Positions 1 through 8,851 of a stretch of DNA of 12,565 nucleotides are shown one piece after another. Numbering within the stretch: position 1 is the first letter of the stretch; each line of letters starts with the position of its first letter. The stretch is taken from the NCBI GenBank assembly GCA_030748455.1, contig JASMLY010000065.1, positions 1 to 12,565 of the forward strand. Reading direction: 5' to 3'. Origin of the DNA: Phycisphaerales bacterium. GTDB taxonomy: Bacteria; Planctomycetota; Phycisphaerae; Phycisphaerales; SM1A02. The notes under the pieces were generated by a model that saw only the letters and a list, made by a program, of their open reading frames with translations, did no database searches and had not been told where the DNA came from. A program made the translations under genes and the position numbers.

Positions 1-1731
1 TGACTCAAGTGTGATTTCGCGGGATGCTTTTAACACAGTTGTCGCCTCTTTGTTCGATTCGCGAACATTTGAGAACGCTTTTCCCTTAACAATATTCACT
101 TCAAGGTCATTGTCACGAGAGTTTTCGCCAACAATTTGCCCACCGTAAATAACTTCTTGTGGTTCCACGAATAAGATACCTCGTTGGGAAATATTTAGCA
201 TTGCGTATGTGGTTGCACTTCCAGGGGCAGTTGCAATCAAAACACCGTTCGCCCTTCGATACATCGTTGTTCTCGTTGGTGCATACTTTTGAAAGCAATG
301 ATACATAACCGCTTCACCTGCAGTTGCTGTCAACATGTGACTTCGCAACCCAATTAAACCACGAGCAGGTATTTCGCACTCTATGTGCATTCTGTCTCCG
401 CGTTGTTCAAGTGATTGCACTTCACCGCCTCGAATTCCAAGTAATTCCATTGCAGCGCCAACGTAATTTTCATCAACATCAATCGTGAGCAATTCAATCG
501 GCTCACACTTCACACCATCAATTTCTTTTTCTATAACTTGAGGGCGACCGACTGTTAACTCATATCCCTCGCGTCGCATATTTTCAAGAAGAATGCCTAA
601 GTGCAATAAGCCGCGTCCCGAGACCTTAAATTCTTCAGAGGAATCCCCTGCTTCAACTCTTAGTGCCAAATTACTTCGTAGTTCGCGTTGCAACCTATCT
701 GAGATTTGTCTCGATGTTACAAACTTACCTGAAGTACCTGCATTAGGTGAATCGTTCACACGGAATAACATATGCAACGTTGGCTCATCAACTGCAATTC
801 GTGCAATAGGGTTTGGCTGCTCGGGACAAGCAATCGTATCGCCGATTTCAAAATCACCAATACCTTCAACCGCACACAAATCACCAACTGAAACAAGTTC
901 GGCAGGTGCTTTACCTAAATCTTTAAACCTATAAACCTTCTGTGCACGAACTTGTCGTTGTTCATGCTCGTGACAAATAGTCACAACTTGCCCAGCAGAA
1001 AGCGCCCCAGCCATTACCCTTCCTATTGCAATTCGACCTGCATATGGTGAATAATCTGCACTTGCAATCAGCATTTGTAATGGAACATCTGCATAGCCAA
1101 CTGGTGCAGGCAAGTGCGACATAATTGCATCAAGGAGCGGTTGCATGTTGCCTTCAAATACACCTTCTTCTTCAGTCGACCAGCCATCACGGCCAGAAGC
1201 ATAAATTACCTGAAAATCCAATCGTTCATCACTTGCACCAAGTGCAACAAGCAAATCAAAAACCTCGTTGACTACTTCTTCTACTCGTGCGTTTGGTCGA
1301 TCGCATTTGTTGACCACAACAATAATCGGATGGTCGAGTTCAAGCGCCTTGCCAAGTACGAATCGAGTTTGCGGCATTGGTCCCTCAAAGGCATCAACTA
1401 GTAAGAGAACACCATCAGCCATTTTCAAAACACGTTCAACCTCGCCGCCAAAGTCAGCGTGACCTGGAGTATCAATAATATTTATTCGGCAGGTCTTATC
1501 AGAGTGCTCACCTGATTGTGGTCGGTATGTAACAGCGCAATTCTTCGATGTGATTGTTATACCACGCTCTTTCTCTAGCGGGTCAGAGTCAAGCACACAA
1601 TCCGACTCAGCACGGTTTAATTTCATCGCCCCGCAAAATGCAAGCATCGAATCAACAAGCGTCGTTTTGCCATGGTCAACGTGCGCAACTATGGCGACAT
1701 TTCTTAAGTTTGGGTCAGCAGTGTGGAGCAT
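1..1731 (-). CDS. typA: TypA/BipA ribosome-associated translational GTPase, C-terminus cut by window edge
   Basis: The reverse-strand frame is open from an ATG at 1731 to base 1, giving 577 codons with no stop; family members are about 605-615 residues, so roughly the last 30-40 are outside the window. Residues 17-24 (AHVDHGKT) are the P-loop, 55-60 (ERGITI) switch I, 87-91 (DTPGH) G3 and 141-144 (NKCD) G4. Further along, FVTSRQI, SGRGLLHL, ENMRREGYEL and ARGLIGLRS are typical of TypA and separate it from EF-G and LepA. TypA is a cytoplasmic ribosome-binding GTPase that helps 50S assembly and growth under stress, as known for the family. An AGGAA lies 9 bases before the ATG (1741-1745). The HEAT-protein gene ends 56 bases upstream on the same strand, so co-transcription is possible. 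An insertion of about ten residues lies between switch I and G3 (about 71-81). Confidence 0.96.
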   Translation of the reverse strand, partial: MLHTADPNLRNVAIVAHVDHGKTTLVDSMLAFCGAMKLNRAESDCVLDSDPLEKERGITITSKNCAVTYRPQSGEHSDKTCRINIIDTPGHADFGGEVERVLKMADGVLLLVDAFEGPMPQTRFVLGKALELDHPIIVVVNKCDRPNARVEEVVNEVFDLLVALGASDERLDFQVIYASGRDGWSTEEEGVFEGNMQPLLDAIMSHLPAPVGYADVPLQMLIASADYSPYAGRIAIGRVMAGALSAGQVVTICHEHEQRQVRAQKVYRFKDLGKAPAELVSVGDLCAVEGIGDFEIGDTIACPEQPNPIARIAVDEPTLHMLFRVNDSPNAGTSGKFVTSRQISDRLQRELRSNLALRVEAGDSSEEFKVSGRGLLHLGILLENMRREGYELTVGRPQVIEKEIDGVKCEPIELLTIDVDENYVGAAMELLGIRGGEVQSLEQRGDRMHIECEIPARGLIGLRSHMLTATAGEAVMYHCFQKYAPTRTTMYRRANGVLIATAPGSATTYAMLNISQRGILFVEPQEVIYGGQIVGENSRDNDLEVNIVKGKAFSNVRESNKEATTVLKASREITLES

Positions 1732-1787
1732 GAGTATCGGTTCCTGCGATAAGTGAGGAGAACTCCGTATTCTACATCAACAAACCT

Positions 1788-3050
1788 CTACTGCGTTAGT
1801 TCGCTATCCTTCACAAACCAAAAGTTGTACATCAGTGTCGATAAGGGTGCTTCAAGAGGATCCTTAGCACGAGCGGTTAGCTTTGGCAAAGGATTTTTGC
1901 AATGATTAAATGCCCGCTCAGGATTTTCTAAGCGTTCAATTATGTGGAGAAGAATACTTCGCGCTTGGTCATCTGCATCTTTGAGTTTCTCTTTCAAAAG
2001 GGGCACTGCTTTTGGGCCAAGGTGATAGATTGCCGGAGCAGCAATCTTCGCATCGCCATAAAATCTATTGTCAAGCAGGTGTGGGAACAAAATATTGATG
2101 ACTGTTTCCCTTTTCTCTGTACTTCCTGCAAAGCCAGCAATTGTTGCTGCTAAAAAACGCTGTTGTACATCTGAACTCTCAATCGCTTCAAGTACATATT
2201 GCGACGAGATGCTCCACCAGCGCAACAAATACTCCGCCGCTTGTCTTGCATTTCCCTCCATCATCTCCCACCCATCAACGCCTCCGTCATCATGTAAATC
2301 TGAAACACAAGCTACAAGCAATATTTCCGAAGGGACTTCGATTCGTTGACGAAGCATTTGTGCGGCGAGCACCTTAGATTGACCATCCCCAACCATTGTT
2401 TCGTGCCTAAGTGCTTCAATCGAGTCTGGCCAAAGCTTCTTAAGCATCGACCGTGCACTAGAGGCGCTTCCCCATATTCCATCATTGCGTAAATCCTTTG
2501 CAAGAATCGTAGCAAGTGCACGAGCTGATCTTCCATTAACACTTCCACTTCGTACTCTCTTCACAATTTCCTTTCGCAAATCAGTACGCGTCATTCCAAA
2601 AGATGTGTCTGCAAGGATGACCAGTGGATACGTTGGCATAACACGGGTCCATGTTCCATTTCGTACAGGACCCAAATACCCAGTTACGACTGCAACTGTT
2701 AGAAATACCACACCAATATTTCCGAATTTAAAACGACGACCATCTTTTTTGAGACGGCTAGCTTTTGAATCTGTTCCGCATTCTGGACATTGAACCATGC
2801 CTTGCGAATCTGCTTCTTGTCCCTTCAGTATGTACCAACATCTCCCCCGCCAAAAAAACCAACCCATTGTGCATATTTGCCACCAAGTTCGTCTCTTCCC
2901 TTTACATCGACAACGCTCTCCACGAGGCCATGTCCGAACAGCAATAGTCAAGATCACTACGCTCAGCCCGCTGGCCACTGTAAAAACCCACGCTGCATAT
3001 TGTTCGCCCACGGTAGATAGCATAACGGGATTCACCACGGTCTGTGGCAT
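1788..3050 (-). CDS. Membrane protein with cysteine-rich loop, CPECG motif and HEAT-like repeats
   Basis: This is a 420-residue protein of unknown function. It has a hydrophobic segment at about 19-38, a cysteine-, tryptophan- and arginine-rich loop (Cys 47, 49, 60, 71, 88 and 91), and a second hydrophobic segment at about 111-127. A long, mostly helical region follows. Residues about 280-365 have the paired-helix rhythm of HEAT repeats (for example KIAAPAIYHLGPKAVPLLKE). The pattern CWY...CPECG resembles zinc-ribbon motifs I associate with planctomycete membrane proteins, but the position expected to carry the first cysteine is arginine 68. An AGGA 7 bases before the ATG (3058-3061, read in reverse) supports the start. 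The gene lies upstream of typA on the same strand and is divergent from the FlgI-like lipoprotein gene across 51 bases. The repeats suggest a protein-binding scaffold at the inner membrane; that role is inferred. No catalytic motif is visible. Confidence 0.85.
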   Translation of the reverse strand: MPQTVVNPVMLSTVGEQYAAWVFTVASGLSVVILTIAVRTWPRGERCRCKGKRRTWWQICTMGWFFWRGRCWYILKGQEADSQGMVQCPECGTDSKASRLKKDGRRFKFGNIGVVFLTVAVVTGYLGPVRNGTWTRVMPTYPLVILADTSFGMTRTDLRKEIVKRVRSGSVNGRSARALATILAKDLRNDGIWGSASSARSMLKKLWPDSIEALRHETMVGDGQSKVLAAQMLRQRIEVPSEILLVACVSDLHDDGGVDGWEMMEGNARQAAEYLLRWWSISSQYVLEAIESSDVQQRFLAATIAGFAGSTEKRETVINILFPHLLDNRFYGDAKIAAPAIYHLGPKAVPLLKEKLKDADDQARSILLHIIERLENPERAFNHCKNPLPKLTARAKDPLEAPLSTLMYNFWFVKDSELTQ

Positions 3051-3057
3051 TCTTAAA

Positions 3058-3061
3058 TCCT
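3058..3061 (-). promoter_or_regulatory. Ribosome binding site of the HEAT-repeat membrane protein
   Basis: Read on the reverse strand this is AGGA, 7 bases before the ATG at 3050. It favours that start over an internal methionine nine codons further in. Confidence 0.5.
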
Positions 3062-3101
3062 AGAATAAAGCCGGTACTCAAAGTCAGGGTACAATGTTTC
3101 T

Positions 3102-4985
3102 ATGCGAATACTCATGTCATTACTCGTTTTAGCAACCCTAGTTTCGTGCAAAACTGTTGAGCGTGCTGGTGAAAACCCCCGTGCAATTCGATCTACAGGC
3201 ACCCTAACGGGTGAAGTTCCTAACATGCTCCGCGGTACGATTAAACAACATGTTGCCATGATGGGATACGAATCGACTTTTAGTGACACTTACAAGCCAA
3301 TGCTAGCTGCTGGATATGGCTTGGTTGTTGGACTTAATGGCACGGGATCGAATGAAATGCCGCCTCAAGTCCGCGCGCATATGATTGCAGACCTAGCAAG
3401 AAGAGGTTTAGGCGAATCAACCCGTGGCTGGGGAAACTTGTCTCCCGCACAATTACTAGATTCGAAAGACACCGCTGTCGTCATTGTTGAAGCCGTCATA
3501 CCTCAGGCAGCAACTGGCAGGAAACCATCAAGAGGCAACTTGCATCCTGACCATCCATCACTCAGTGGAACCAGATTTGATTTACACGTGTTTGCAGAAC
3601 CCAGTAGCGCAACATCAAGTCTAGAAGGTGGCTACTTAATTCCAACATTCCTTCGCCTTGGACAACTTACAACTGGAAAATCCCAAGCACGAGAAGTTGC
3701 AACAGCAAGTGGGAATCTGTTTATCAATCCTTTTGCAGAACCAGGTGCCATAGGCAAAGATTCTGTTCGCCGAAATGCTGGGAGAATTCTCGATGGCGGG
3801 GAAGTGCTTCATAATGTACCTATGCGACTCGTGCTTATTGATCCAAGCCACACTCGTGCAACAATGATTCAAACAGCAATTAACCGTGTTTTTCCAGAAG
3901 AGTTTGGTCAAGATGGTCCTACTGCCCATGGCATGAGTGATGAACAAATTGAAATTCGCGTACCCCCTTCATGGAAAGATGATGTGCCTACATTCATGAA
4001 CCTAATGACGCACATCACGATGAGATTGCAAAACCCAGAGTCAACATCCCTCAAAATAAAGCGACTTCTTTTACAAGACCCTAGCCCAAAAAATGCAGAT
4101 GCAGCGATGTGGCGATGGCGGGCTATCGGAGAGCGAGCACTTCCTATCACACGCCAACTGTATGATTATTCGGATGAACTCCCTCGCCTTGCAGCGCTTC
4201 GAGCCGGCGGTGGACTAAACGACCCTATGAGTGTTCCATTTCTTATCGAAATGGCAACCTCAGATATCGCCCTTGGCAGTCGACTCGATGCAATTGATAT
4301 GTTGAAAGAGATGCCAGCTGATTTTAGAATTGAAATGGGACTTCGACCACTCTTAGATACCAACGACTTGGAAATTCGACTCCGCACAGCCGAAACCCTC
4401 GCCCACCGTGAGGACCCAATTATCAAACAGTACACTGTAAACCATAAATTCGATTTACTTCTTGTACCCTCAAAACACAACACGATATATGTCACCCAAA
4501 CGGGATGGCCACAGATAATTTTAACCGGTAACATCGAGATTGAGCGACCCCTAATGTTGTCAACATGGAGCAATAATTTACTAATTAAGGATACTCCTGA
4601 AGATCCAAAAACCATCGATGTCCGATACCGAGATGAAGATTACCAAAGAACGGTTCTTGAAACTGTCGCCCCAGACTTACCAACATTTACGATGTTTCTT
4701 GCTCATCAACCCACGCCAGAGGAACCTGCCCCAGGCCTAGATCTTTCATACAGCCGAACCCTTGGTGCCCTCCATGCACTATGGCGCCAAGACTATCTCA
4801 ATGCTGATTTTAAGGTCGAACAAGACCGCCTTCTTGCTGCCATACAACGGCTTACATCAGAGACGAGTTACACCCCACGACCTGATTTTGGAGAGGAAGA
4901 AGAAATTGTATCTGAAGAGGAAGGAACAAGATTTATGCCAACTGCCCCACCAGTGGTTGCTGAAGAACAAGATACGGAACCATAA
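3102..4985 (+). CDS. FlgI-like (flagellar P-ring fold) lipoprotein with HEAT-like C-terminal region
   Basis: This 627-residue protein starts with a lipoprotein signal: a hydrophobic stretch ending in LVSC with the acceptor at Cys16. Residues 71-82 (GYGLVVGLNGTG) closely match the FlgI signature. They are followed in FlgI order by DTAVVIVEAVIP (123-134), a LEGGYLIPTFL strand (174-184), SGNLFINPF, a GGEV turn (232-235), a helix ending INRVF, and IEIRVP (283-288). Residues about 331-437 are helical and HEAT-like. Residues about 450-510 are beta-rich and may be a further FlgI-type strand pair. The tail is acidic and proline-rich. Normal FlgI is about 365 residues, non-lipidated, and forms the ring around the flagellar rod in the peptidoglycan layer. 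No other flagellar gene is present here. The protein is probably a periplasm-facing outer-membrane lipoprotein, and a ring or scaffold role is inference. No good Shine-Dalgarno is visible; a TACAAT lies at 3090-3095. Confidence 0.82.
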   Translation: MRILMSLLVLATLVSCKTVERAGENPRAIRSTGTLTGEVPNMLRGTIKQHVAMMGYESTFSDTYKPMLAAGYGLVVGLNGTGSNEMPPQVRAHMIADLARRGLGESTRGWGNLSPAQLLDSKDTAVVIVEAVIPQAATGRKPSRGNLHPDHPSLSGTRFDLHVFAEPSSATSSLEGGYLIPTFLRLGQLTTGKSQAREVATASGNLFINPFAEPGAIGKDSVRRNAGRILDGGEVLHNVPMRLVLIDPSHTRATMIQTAINRVFPEEFGQDGPTAHGMSDEQIEIRVPPSWKDDVPTFMNLMTHITMRLQNPESTSLKIKRLLLQDPSPKNADAAMWRWRAIGERALPITRQLYDYSDELPRLAALRAGGGLNDPMSVPFLIEMATSDIALGSRLDAIDMLKEMPADFRIEMGLRPLLDTNDLEIRLRTAETLAHREDPIIKQYTVNHKFDLLLVPSKHNTIYVTQTGWPQIILTGNIEIERPLMLSTWSNNLLIKDTPEDPKTIDVRYRDEDYQRTVLETVAPDLPTFTMFLAHQPTPEEPAPGLDLSYSRTLGALHALWRQDYLNADFKVEQDRLLAAIQRLTSETSYTPRPDFGEEEEIVSEEEGTRFMPTAPPVVAEEQDTEP

Positions 4986-5030
4986 TCACTGTTTTTTGCT
5001 GTTCTGATTGCAATAACCCCGATAATTCAC

Positions 5031-5058
5031 TTGGCAATTCAGTTTTTCTCGCTACTAT
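5031..5058 (+). promoter_or_regulatory. Candidate sigma70-type promoter of smc
   Basis: TTGGCA (5031-5036) and TACTAT (5053-5058) are separated by 16 bases, close to the -35/-10 consensus. Transcription would start near 5064-5066, leaving a leader of about 77 bases before the smc ATG. This is the best promoter-like sequence in the window and lies in its longest gap. It was found by eye and has not been scored. Confidence 0.5.
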
Positions 5059-5063
5059 AGCAC

Positions 5064-5092
5064 TCATGTAACCCTACTTTTTGGGTGCATGA
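5064..5092 (+). promoter_or_regulatory. Imperfect inverted repeat / stem-loop at the 5' end of the smc leader
   Basis: TCATG at 5064-5068 pairs with CATGA at 5088-5092, and CCC at 5072-5074 pairs with GGG at 5083-5085. A T-G wobble, one A-T pair and one bulged A lie between the two blocks. The loop is eight bases and T-rich (5075-5082). The total is about ten base pairs. It begins almost exactly where transcription from the candidate promoter should start, so it could be an RNA 5' stem-loop or a protein-binding operator. An ATG immediately followed by TAA (5066-5071) lies in the left arm. Confidence 0.4.
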
Positions 5093-5094
5093 AC

Positions 5095-5113
5095 TGACTT
5101 TAGGACGGAGTCA
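5095..5113 (+). promoter_or_regulatory. Second small stem-loop in the smc leader
   Basis: TGACT (5095-5099) and AGTCA (5109-5113) form a perfect five-pair stem around a nine-base purine-rich loop. It lies between the first hairpin and the smc ribosome binding site. On its own it is short enough to occur by chance. Confidence 0.25.
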
Positions 5114-5124
5114 TGGCACAAGAC

Positions 5125-5131
5125 AGGAGGT
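5125..5131 (+). promoter_or_regulatory. Strong ribosome binding site that sets the smc start
   Basis: AGGAGGT lies 10 bases before the ATG at 5142. This, together with the family's usual N-terminus, selects 5142 over the in-frame GTG at 5085, which would add 19 residues not found in SMC proteins. Confidence 0.8.
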
Positions 5132-5141
5132 CTTTCTTTAC

Positions 5142-8100
5142 ATGCGGCTATCTAAAATCACCATTGCAGGATTCAAATCATTCGCCGATTCTACGGAGTT
5201 TGTTTTTGATGCACCAGTTATTGGCATTGTTGGTCCCAACGGATGTGGTAAGTCCAATGTTGTTGATGCCATTAAGTGGGTCCTTGGGGAAAGATCAGCG
5301 AAAAGCCTGCGCGGTGAAGCCATGCTCGATGTCATCTTCGCTGGATCAGCTGTTCGTAAACCTCTTGGAGCAGCATCCGTCACATTAACCTTTGACAATC
5401 CAACCATAAATTCATCTGCAACGGACAACACCAATCGTCGCTTCCTCTCTGTAAATACTGATGAAGTCGGAGTAACTCGTCGCCTATTTCGAGATGGACG
5501 AAGTGAGTACCTTATCAACGGGAACAAAGTTCGACTTAAAGATATCCGCGAATTATTCCTCGACACTGGAATTGGCACCAACGCCTATTCAATTATTGAA
5601 CAAGGTCGAGTTGCAGCAATGCTCAATGCAAACCCAACTGAACGCAGAAGCATCCTTGAAGAAGCAGCTGGCGTGGCAAGGTTTAAATCTAGAAGAAAAG
5701 AGGCACAACGAAAACTAGAACGAACCGAAATAAACCTAGTTCGTGTTCGAGAACAACTCGCAAGCACTGAAAGGCGCTTACGGATAATTCGAAACCAAGC
5801 AGAAAAAGCTAGAAAATTTACTGACCTTGATCTTCGACTTCGAGAAATCCGCACCCATGTCGTTCTTGACCAGTTCCATGAGTTGCATATACAACTCATG
5901 GGTTTAACAAGTCGGCTTACAAGTCTTGAAGAAGATAGGCAAAAAACTGCAAAAGAGTTGCTCGATTTTGAAGACGCAAAACGTCAACGGGAAGTCGACA
6001 GACACCAATTGCAAACAGACCACCAATCACTCTTACAAGAATCTACTGAACATGAGTCAACCATTCGACACGCAACCCAGCGCTGCGACATGATGGAGCG
6101 TTCGATTCAGGAGTCAAAACAACAAGTAGACGATGAACGATTACTCCTTTCACAACTCAAAACTCGCGAAGAGGCGCTTTCGGGGCAACGAGAGGGTGCT
6201 GCAGAACAAATCGCCGCTTCAGCAGAGCGCCTAGCTGAAATCGATAGACAAGTAGACACCGTGTCAAGTGAACACGCAAAAATTGGGCAACGAGTAATCG
6301 AACTTCAAGACCTTCTTTCCACAGTTCAGGATGACCTCGAAGAGAAAGGTGCAACTCAATCTCGATTACATGCGGTAACCCAATCTGCAAAGGAACGTCT
6401 AAATAGTGAGCATGAACAACACTCTCGCGTAACAGAGAACAAAACCAAAGTTGAAGAAGAACTTCGTTCACTTAAAACAAAGCAGGAAGAAACTTCTCTT
6501 CTCATCGCTGAAGCAAAAAGCACGGTCACTGAACATGAGACTGTTTTGAAAACTCACGACAACGCTTCACACGCTCTTGGCGAACAAGCTGAACAACTTA
6601 CTGGTGACCTTGAATCAATGCGACACCAGCGTGCAGCATCTGGGTCGCGATTACATTTACTTGAAGAGATGCAACACGCCCGTGAGGGTTTGTCCGATGC
6701 AGTCAAGCATGTACTTGATAACCAAGAGCAATTCCCTCAAATAAAGGGAATGCTTGGAGATGCAATTGATGCAAGCCATGCTGATGCTCATCTCGTTGAG
6801 ATTGGACTCGGGCAAGACATCCAATTGTTACTTGTAGACTCCTCGAAGTCTGTACCGCAAGTTGAGAGTGCTCTTGAAAATATAAACGGAAGAGTGGGTC
6901 TACTTCCAATGGATGTTCCTCAAAGCGAGTATCTAGAAACTCCTCCACACGCGACTCCCCTGCTTTCTCTTATCAGAGTCGCTGACCATGCTCTTGCTGC
7001 CACAAAAAAATTATTCGAAAAAACAGCAGTCGTTGACTCCTTAGAAACTGCAATCGAATTGCAAAAAACATTTTCAAGCTGGCGTTTTGTGACAAAACTC
7101 GGTGAACTTCTTGAAACTGATGGCCGCATGTATGTTGGCAAATCTACTACGGGCGACCAAAAGGGCTGGCTCACTCGACGCATCGAAATCAACGCACTCA
7201 CTATTGAGGTTTCCGCACTAGATCAACAAATTGAACAAAGGCAAGCCCAACTCAGCGACTTACTTCACGAAAGTGAACAAGCCAAACAACAACAACTTGA
7301 TTCTGCACAACGAGTCCGTAACGCGAGAAATTCCGTTGTAGAGTATGAATACCAACTACAACGATTTGACGACGACCTCCATAGATGCAATCGACAAGTT
7401 CATGTGCTTCAAGAAGAAATCGACGAACTCGTGCAACGCATAGATCAGAGCAAATTGCATCTTCAAAATGTACAAGAAGAAACTGCAGAAATTACTGCGA
7501 GTATCGAGGAACTAACAGATCGCAGAATTCAATACCGAACAAATGTGCAAGCAGCTCAGAGGCTGTCCGAATCTGCGGCAGAGCAACTCACTGCTGCAAG
7601 AGTTGACCTTGGACAAGTTGGGGAAAAACACGAAGCAGACCGTCGAGAACTCCGGCACATTGATGCCGCAATCAAAGAAGCCACACGCCAACGTACTCTC
7701 TTGCAGGATCAAATTGCACGTCGACTAGGACAACTTGAACAATTCGAAGCATCAAAACAAGAAAGCCATGACGAAATTACCCGCTGCAAAATTGCTGCTG
7801 CTGCATGCAAGGAATCGATTGATGCGTACAACGAAAAAGTTCTCGTAGCTGACGAGGAAGTTGAACAATCTGCCTCGATGCTTCAAGGCGCACGTGAAAG
7901 GGCACAACACCTTGAACGAGATTTACATGCAATAGAACTCAGCCGACGTGAAGCAGAAATCAAACGCGAAAACCTGGAAGAACGAACCCTTGACGAACTT
8001 GAGTTTGATGTTTCTGATGAATACAAATTATGGAATGATAAAGCAGAGACTGGAGACAGACCTGCTGTTGATCGAGATGAAATAGAGACCGAAGGCAATC

Positions 8101-8840
8101 AACTTCGTGTTGAAATCAAAAAACTAGGGAATGTTAATCTTGATGCTATAGAGGAAGAAAAAATCCTAGAAGATAAAAATGTCGAACTTGCCCAACAGGT
8201 CGTCGATATCGATGCTTCTGTTCAGTCCCTTACTTCCCTTATTGATGAACTTGAAGAGTTAAGCAAAACCCGCTTTGAAGAAACATTCAATACCATCAGA
8301 GAACATTTTGCTGGCCCACAGGGCATGTTCAGGAAACTCTTCGGTGGCGGAAGTGCCGACATTATGATGTTGCCAAACGAAGATGGAAATATCGACTTGC
8401 TAGAAGCAGGGATAGAAATTAAGGCAAAACCTCCAGGCAAACAACCAAGAGTTATCTCGCAATTAAGTGGCGGCGAGCAAGCAATGACTGCAGTTGCATT
8501 ACTCCTAAGCATTTTTAAAGCAAAGCCTTCACCGTTCTGTGTCCTCGACGAAGTTGACGCTGCACTTGATGAAGCAAACACGCATCGTTTTATCAGCTCA
8601 CTCTCACATTTCCTAGAAAAGAGTCACTTCATCGTAATTACGCACCATAAGCGAACGATGATGGGTTGTAACAAATTGTACGGCGTCACTATGCAAGAGC
8701 GTGGCGTTTCCAAACACGTTGCTGTAAATGTTGATGAAGTTGGCAAGGAAGGCGAAATTGCAACAAGTGCAATTAAGAGAGCAAGTGAAAACCCGCTACC
8801 AATTGTCGAAACGACCGCGACTGGTCTGCAAAAGGTGTGA
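5142..8840 (+). CDS. smc: Chromosome segregation protein SMC
   Basis: The 1232-residue product has the full SMC layout. Residues 1-170 are the N-terminal ATPase half, starting [14 protein letters not shown] and with Walker [10 protein letters not shown] at 31-39. A coiled coil runs from about 175 to 525, a hinge from about 533 to 680, and a second coiled coil from about 685 to 1030. The C-terminal ATPase half carries the signature LSGGEQ (1108-1113), Walker B around [10 protein letters not shown] (1134-1143) and a THHKRTM switch region. SMC dimers, usually with ScpA and ScpB, are loop-extruding ATPases that organise and separate replicated chromosomes. scpA and scpB are not in this window. 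The length is slightly above the usual 1150-1200 residues, partly from a C-terminal tail of about 35 residues. The hinge lacks the usual paired-glycine motif. The gene appears to be transcribed alone, from its own promoter and with a terminator after it. Confidence 0.97.
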   Translation: MRLSKITIAGFKSFADSTEFVFDAPVIGIVGPNGCGKSNVVDAIKWVLGERSAKSLRGEAMLDVIFAGSAVRKPLGAASVTLTFDNPTINSSATDNTNRRFLSVNTDEVGVTRRLFRDGRSEYLINGNKVRLKDIRELFLDTGIGTNAYSIIEQGRVAAMLNANPTERRSILEEAAGVARFKSRRKEAQRKLERTEINLVRVREQLASTERRLRIIRNQAEKARKFTDLDLRLREIRTHVVLDQFHELHIQLMGLTSRLTSLEEDRQKTAKELLDFEDAKRQREVDRHQLQTDHQSLLQESTEHESTIRHATQRCDMMERSIQESKQQVDDERLLLSQLKTREEALSGQREGAAEQIAASAERLAEIDRQVDTVSSEHAKIGQRVIELQDLLSTVQDDLEEKGATQSRLHAVTQSAKERLNSEHEQHSRVTENKTKVEEELRSLKTKQEETSLLIAEAKSTVTEHETVLKTHDNASHALGEQAEQLTGDLESMRHQRAASGSRLHLLEEMQHAREGLSDAVKHVLDNQEQFPQIKGMLGDAIDASHADAHLVEIGLGQDIQLLLVDSSKSVPQVESALENINGRVGLLPMDVPQSEYLETPPHATPLLSLIRVADHALAATKKLFEKTAVVDSLETAIELQKTFSSWRFVTKLGELLETDGRMYVGKSTTGDQKGWLTRRIEINALTIEVSALDQQIEQRQAQLSDLLHESEQAKQQQLDSAQRVRNARNSVVEYEYQLQRFDDDLHRCNRQVHVLQEEIDELVQRIDQSKLHLQNVQEETAEITASIEELTDRRIQYRTNVQAAQRLSESAAEQLTAARVDLGQVGEKHEADRRELRHIDAAIKEATRQRTLLQDQIARRLGQLEQFEASKQESHDEITRCKIAAAACKESIDAYNEKVLVADEEVEQSASMLQGARERAQHLERDLHAIELSRREAEIKRENLEERTLDELEFDVSDEYKLWNDKAETGDRPAVDRDEIETEGNQLRVEIKKLGNVNLDAIEEEKILEDKNVELAQQVVDIDASVQSLTSLIDELEELSKTRFEETFNTIREHFAGPQGMFRKLFGGGSADIMMLPNEDGNIDLLEAGIEIKAKPPGKQPRVISQLSGGEQAMTAVALLLSIFKAKPSPFCVLDEVDAALDEANTHRFISSLSHFLEKSHFIVITHHKRTMMGCNKLYGVTMQERGVSKHVAVNVDEVGKEGEIATSAIKRASENPLPIVETTATGLQKV

Positions 8841-8851
8841 CAAACAAACTC

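Noticed and set aside
4166..4615. A 149-codon antisense open frame within the FlgI-like gene
   Set aside because: It is fully covered by a well-supported gene on the other strand, and its product is low-complexity, Ser/Arg/Ile-rich and without motifs.
3102..4985. Calling this gene flgI and the region a flagellar locus
   Set aside because: The lipobox, the nearly doubled length and the absence of any other flagellar gene make a plain flgI assignment unsafe. FlgI-like is as far as the sequence goes.
4986..5030. Terminator after the FlgI-like gene (run of T at 4992-4997)
   Set aside because: The T run is not preceded by a stable GC-rich hairpin; I could not form a convincing stem from the bases before it.
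5085..5141. In-frame GTG upstream extension of smc adding 19 residues
   Set aside because: The ATG at 5142 has AGGAGGT at a suitable distance and gives the standard SMC N-terminus; the GTG lies inside the leader hairpin and has no ribosome binding site.
5113..5388. A 91-codon frame starting with a plausible AGGA and overlapping the start of smc
   Set aside because: It runs through the conserved ATPase head of SMC in another frame, and its predicted product shows no recognisable domain. Translation from it cannot be excluded but there is no positive evidence.
5138..5581. A 147-codon antisense open frame within the 5' end of smc
   Set aside because: Its composition mirrors the conserved SMC head on the opposite strand, and it has no ribosome binding site or domain of its own.
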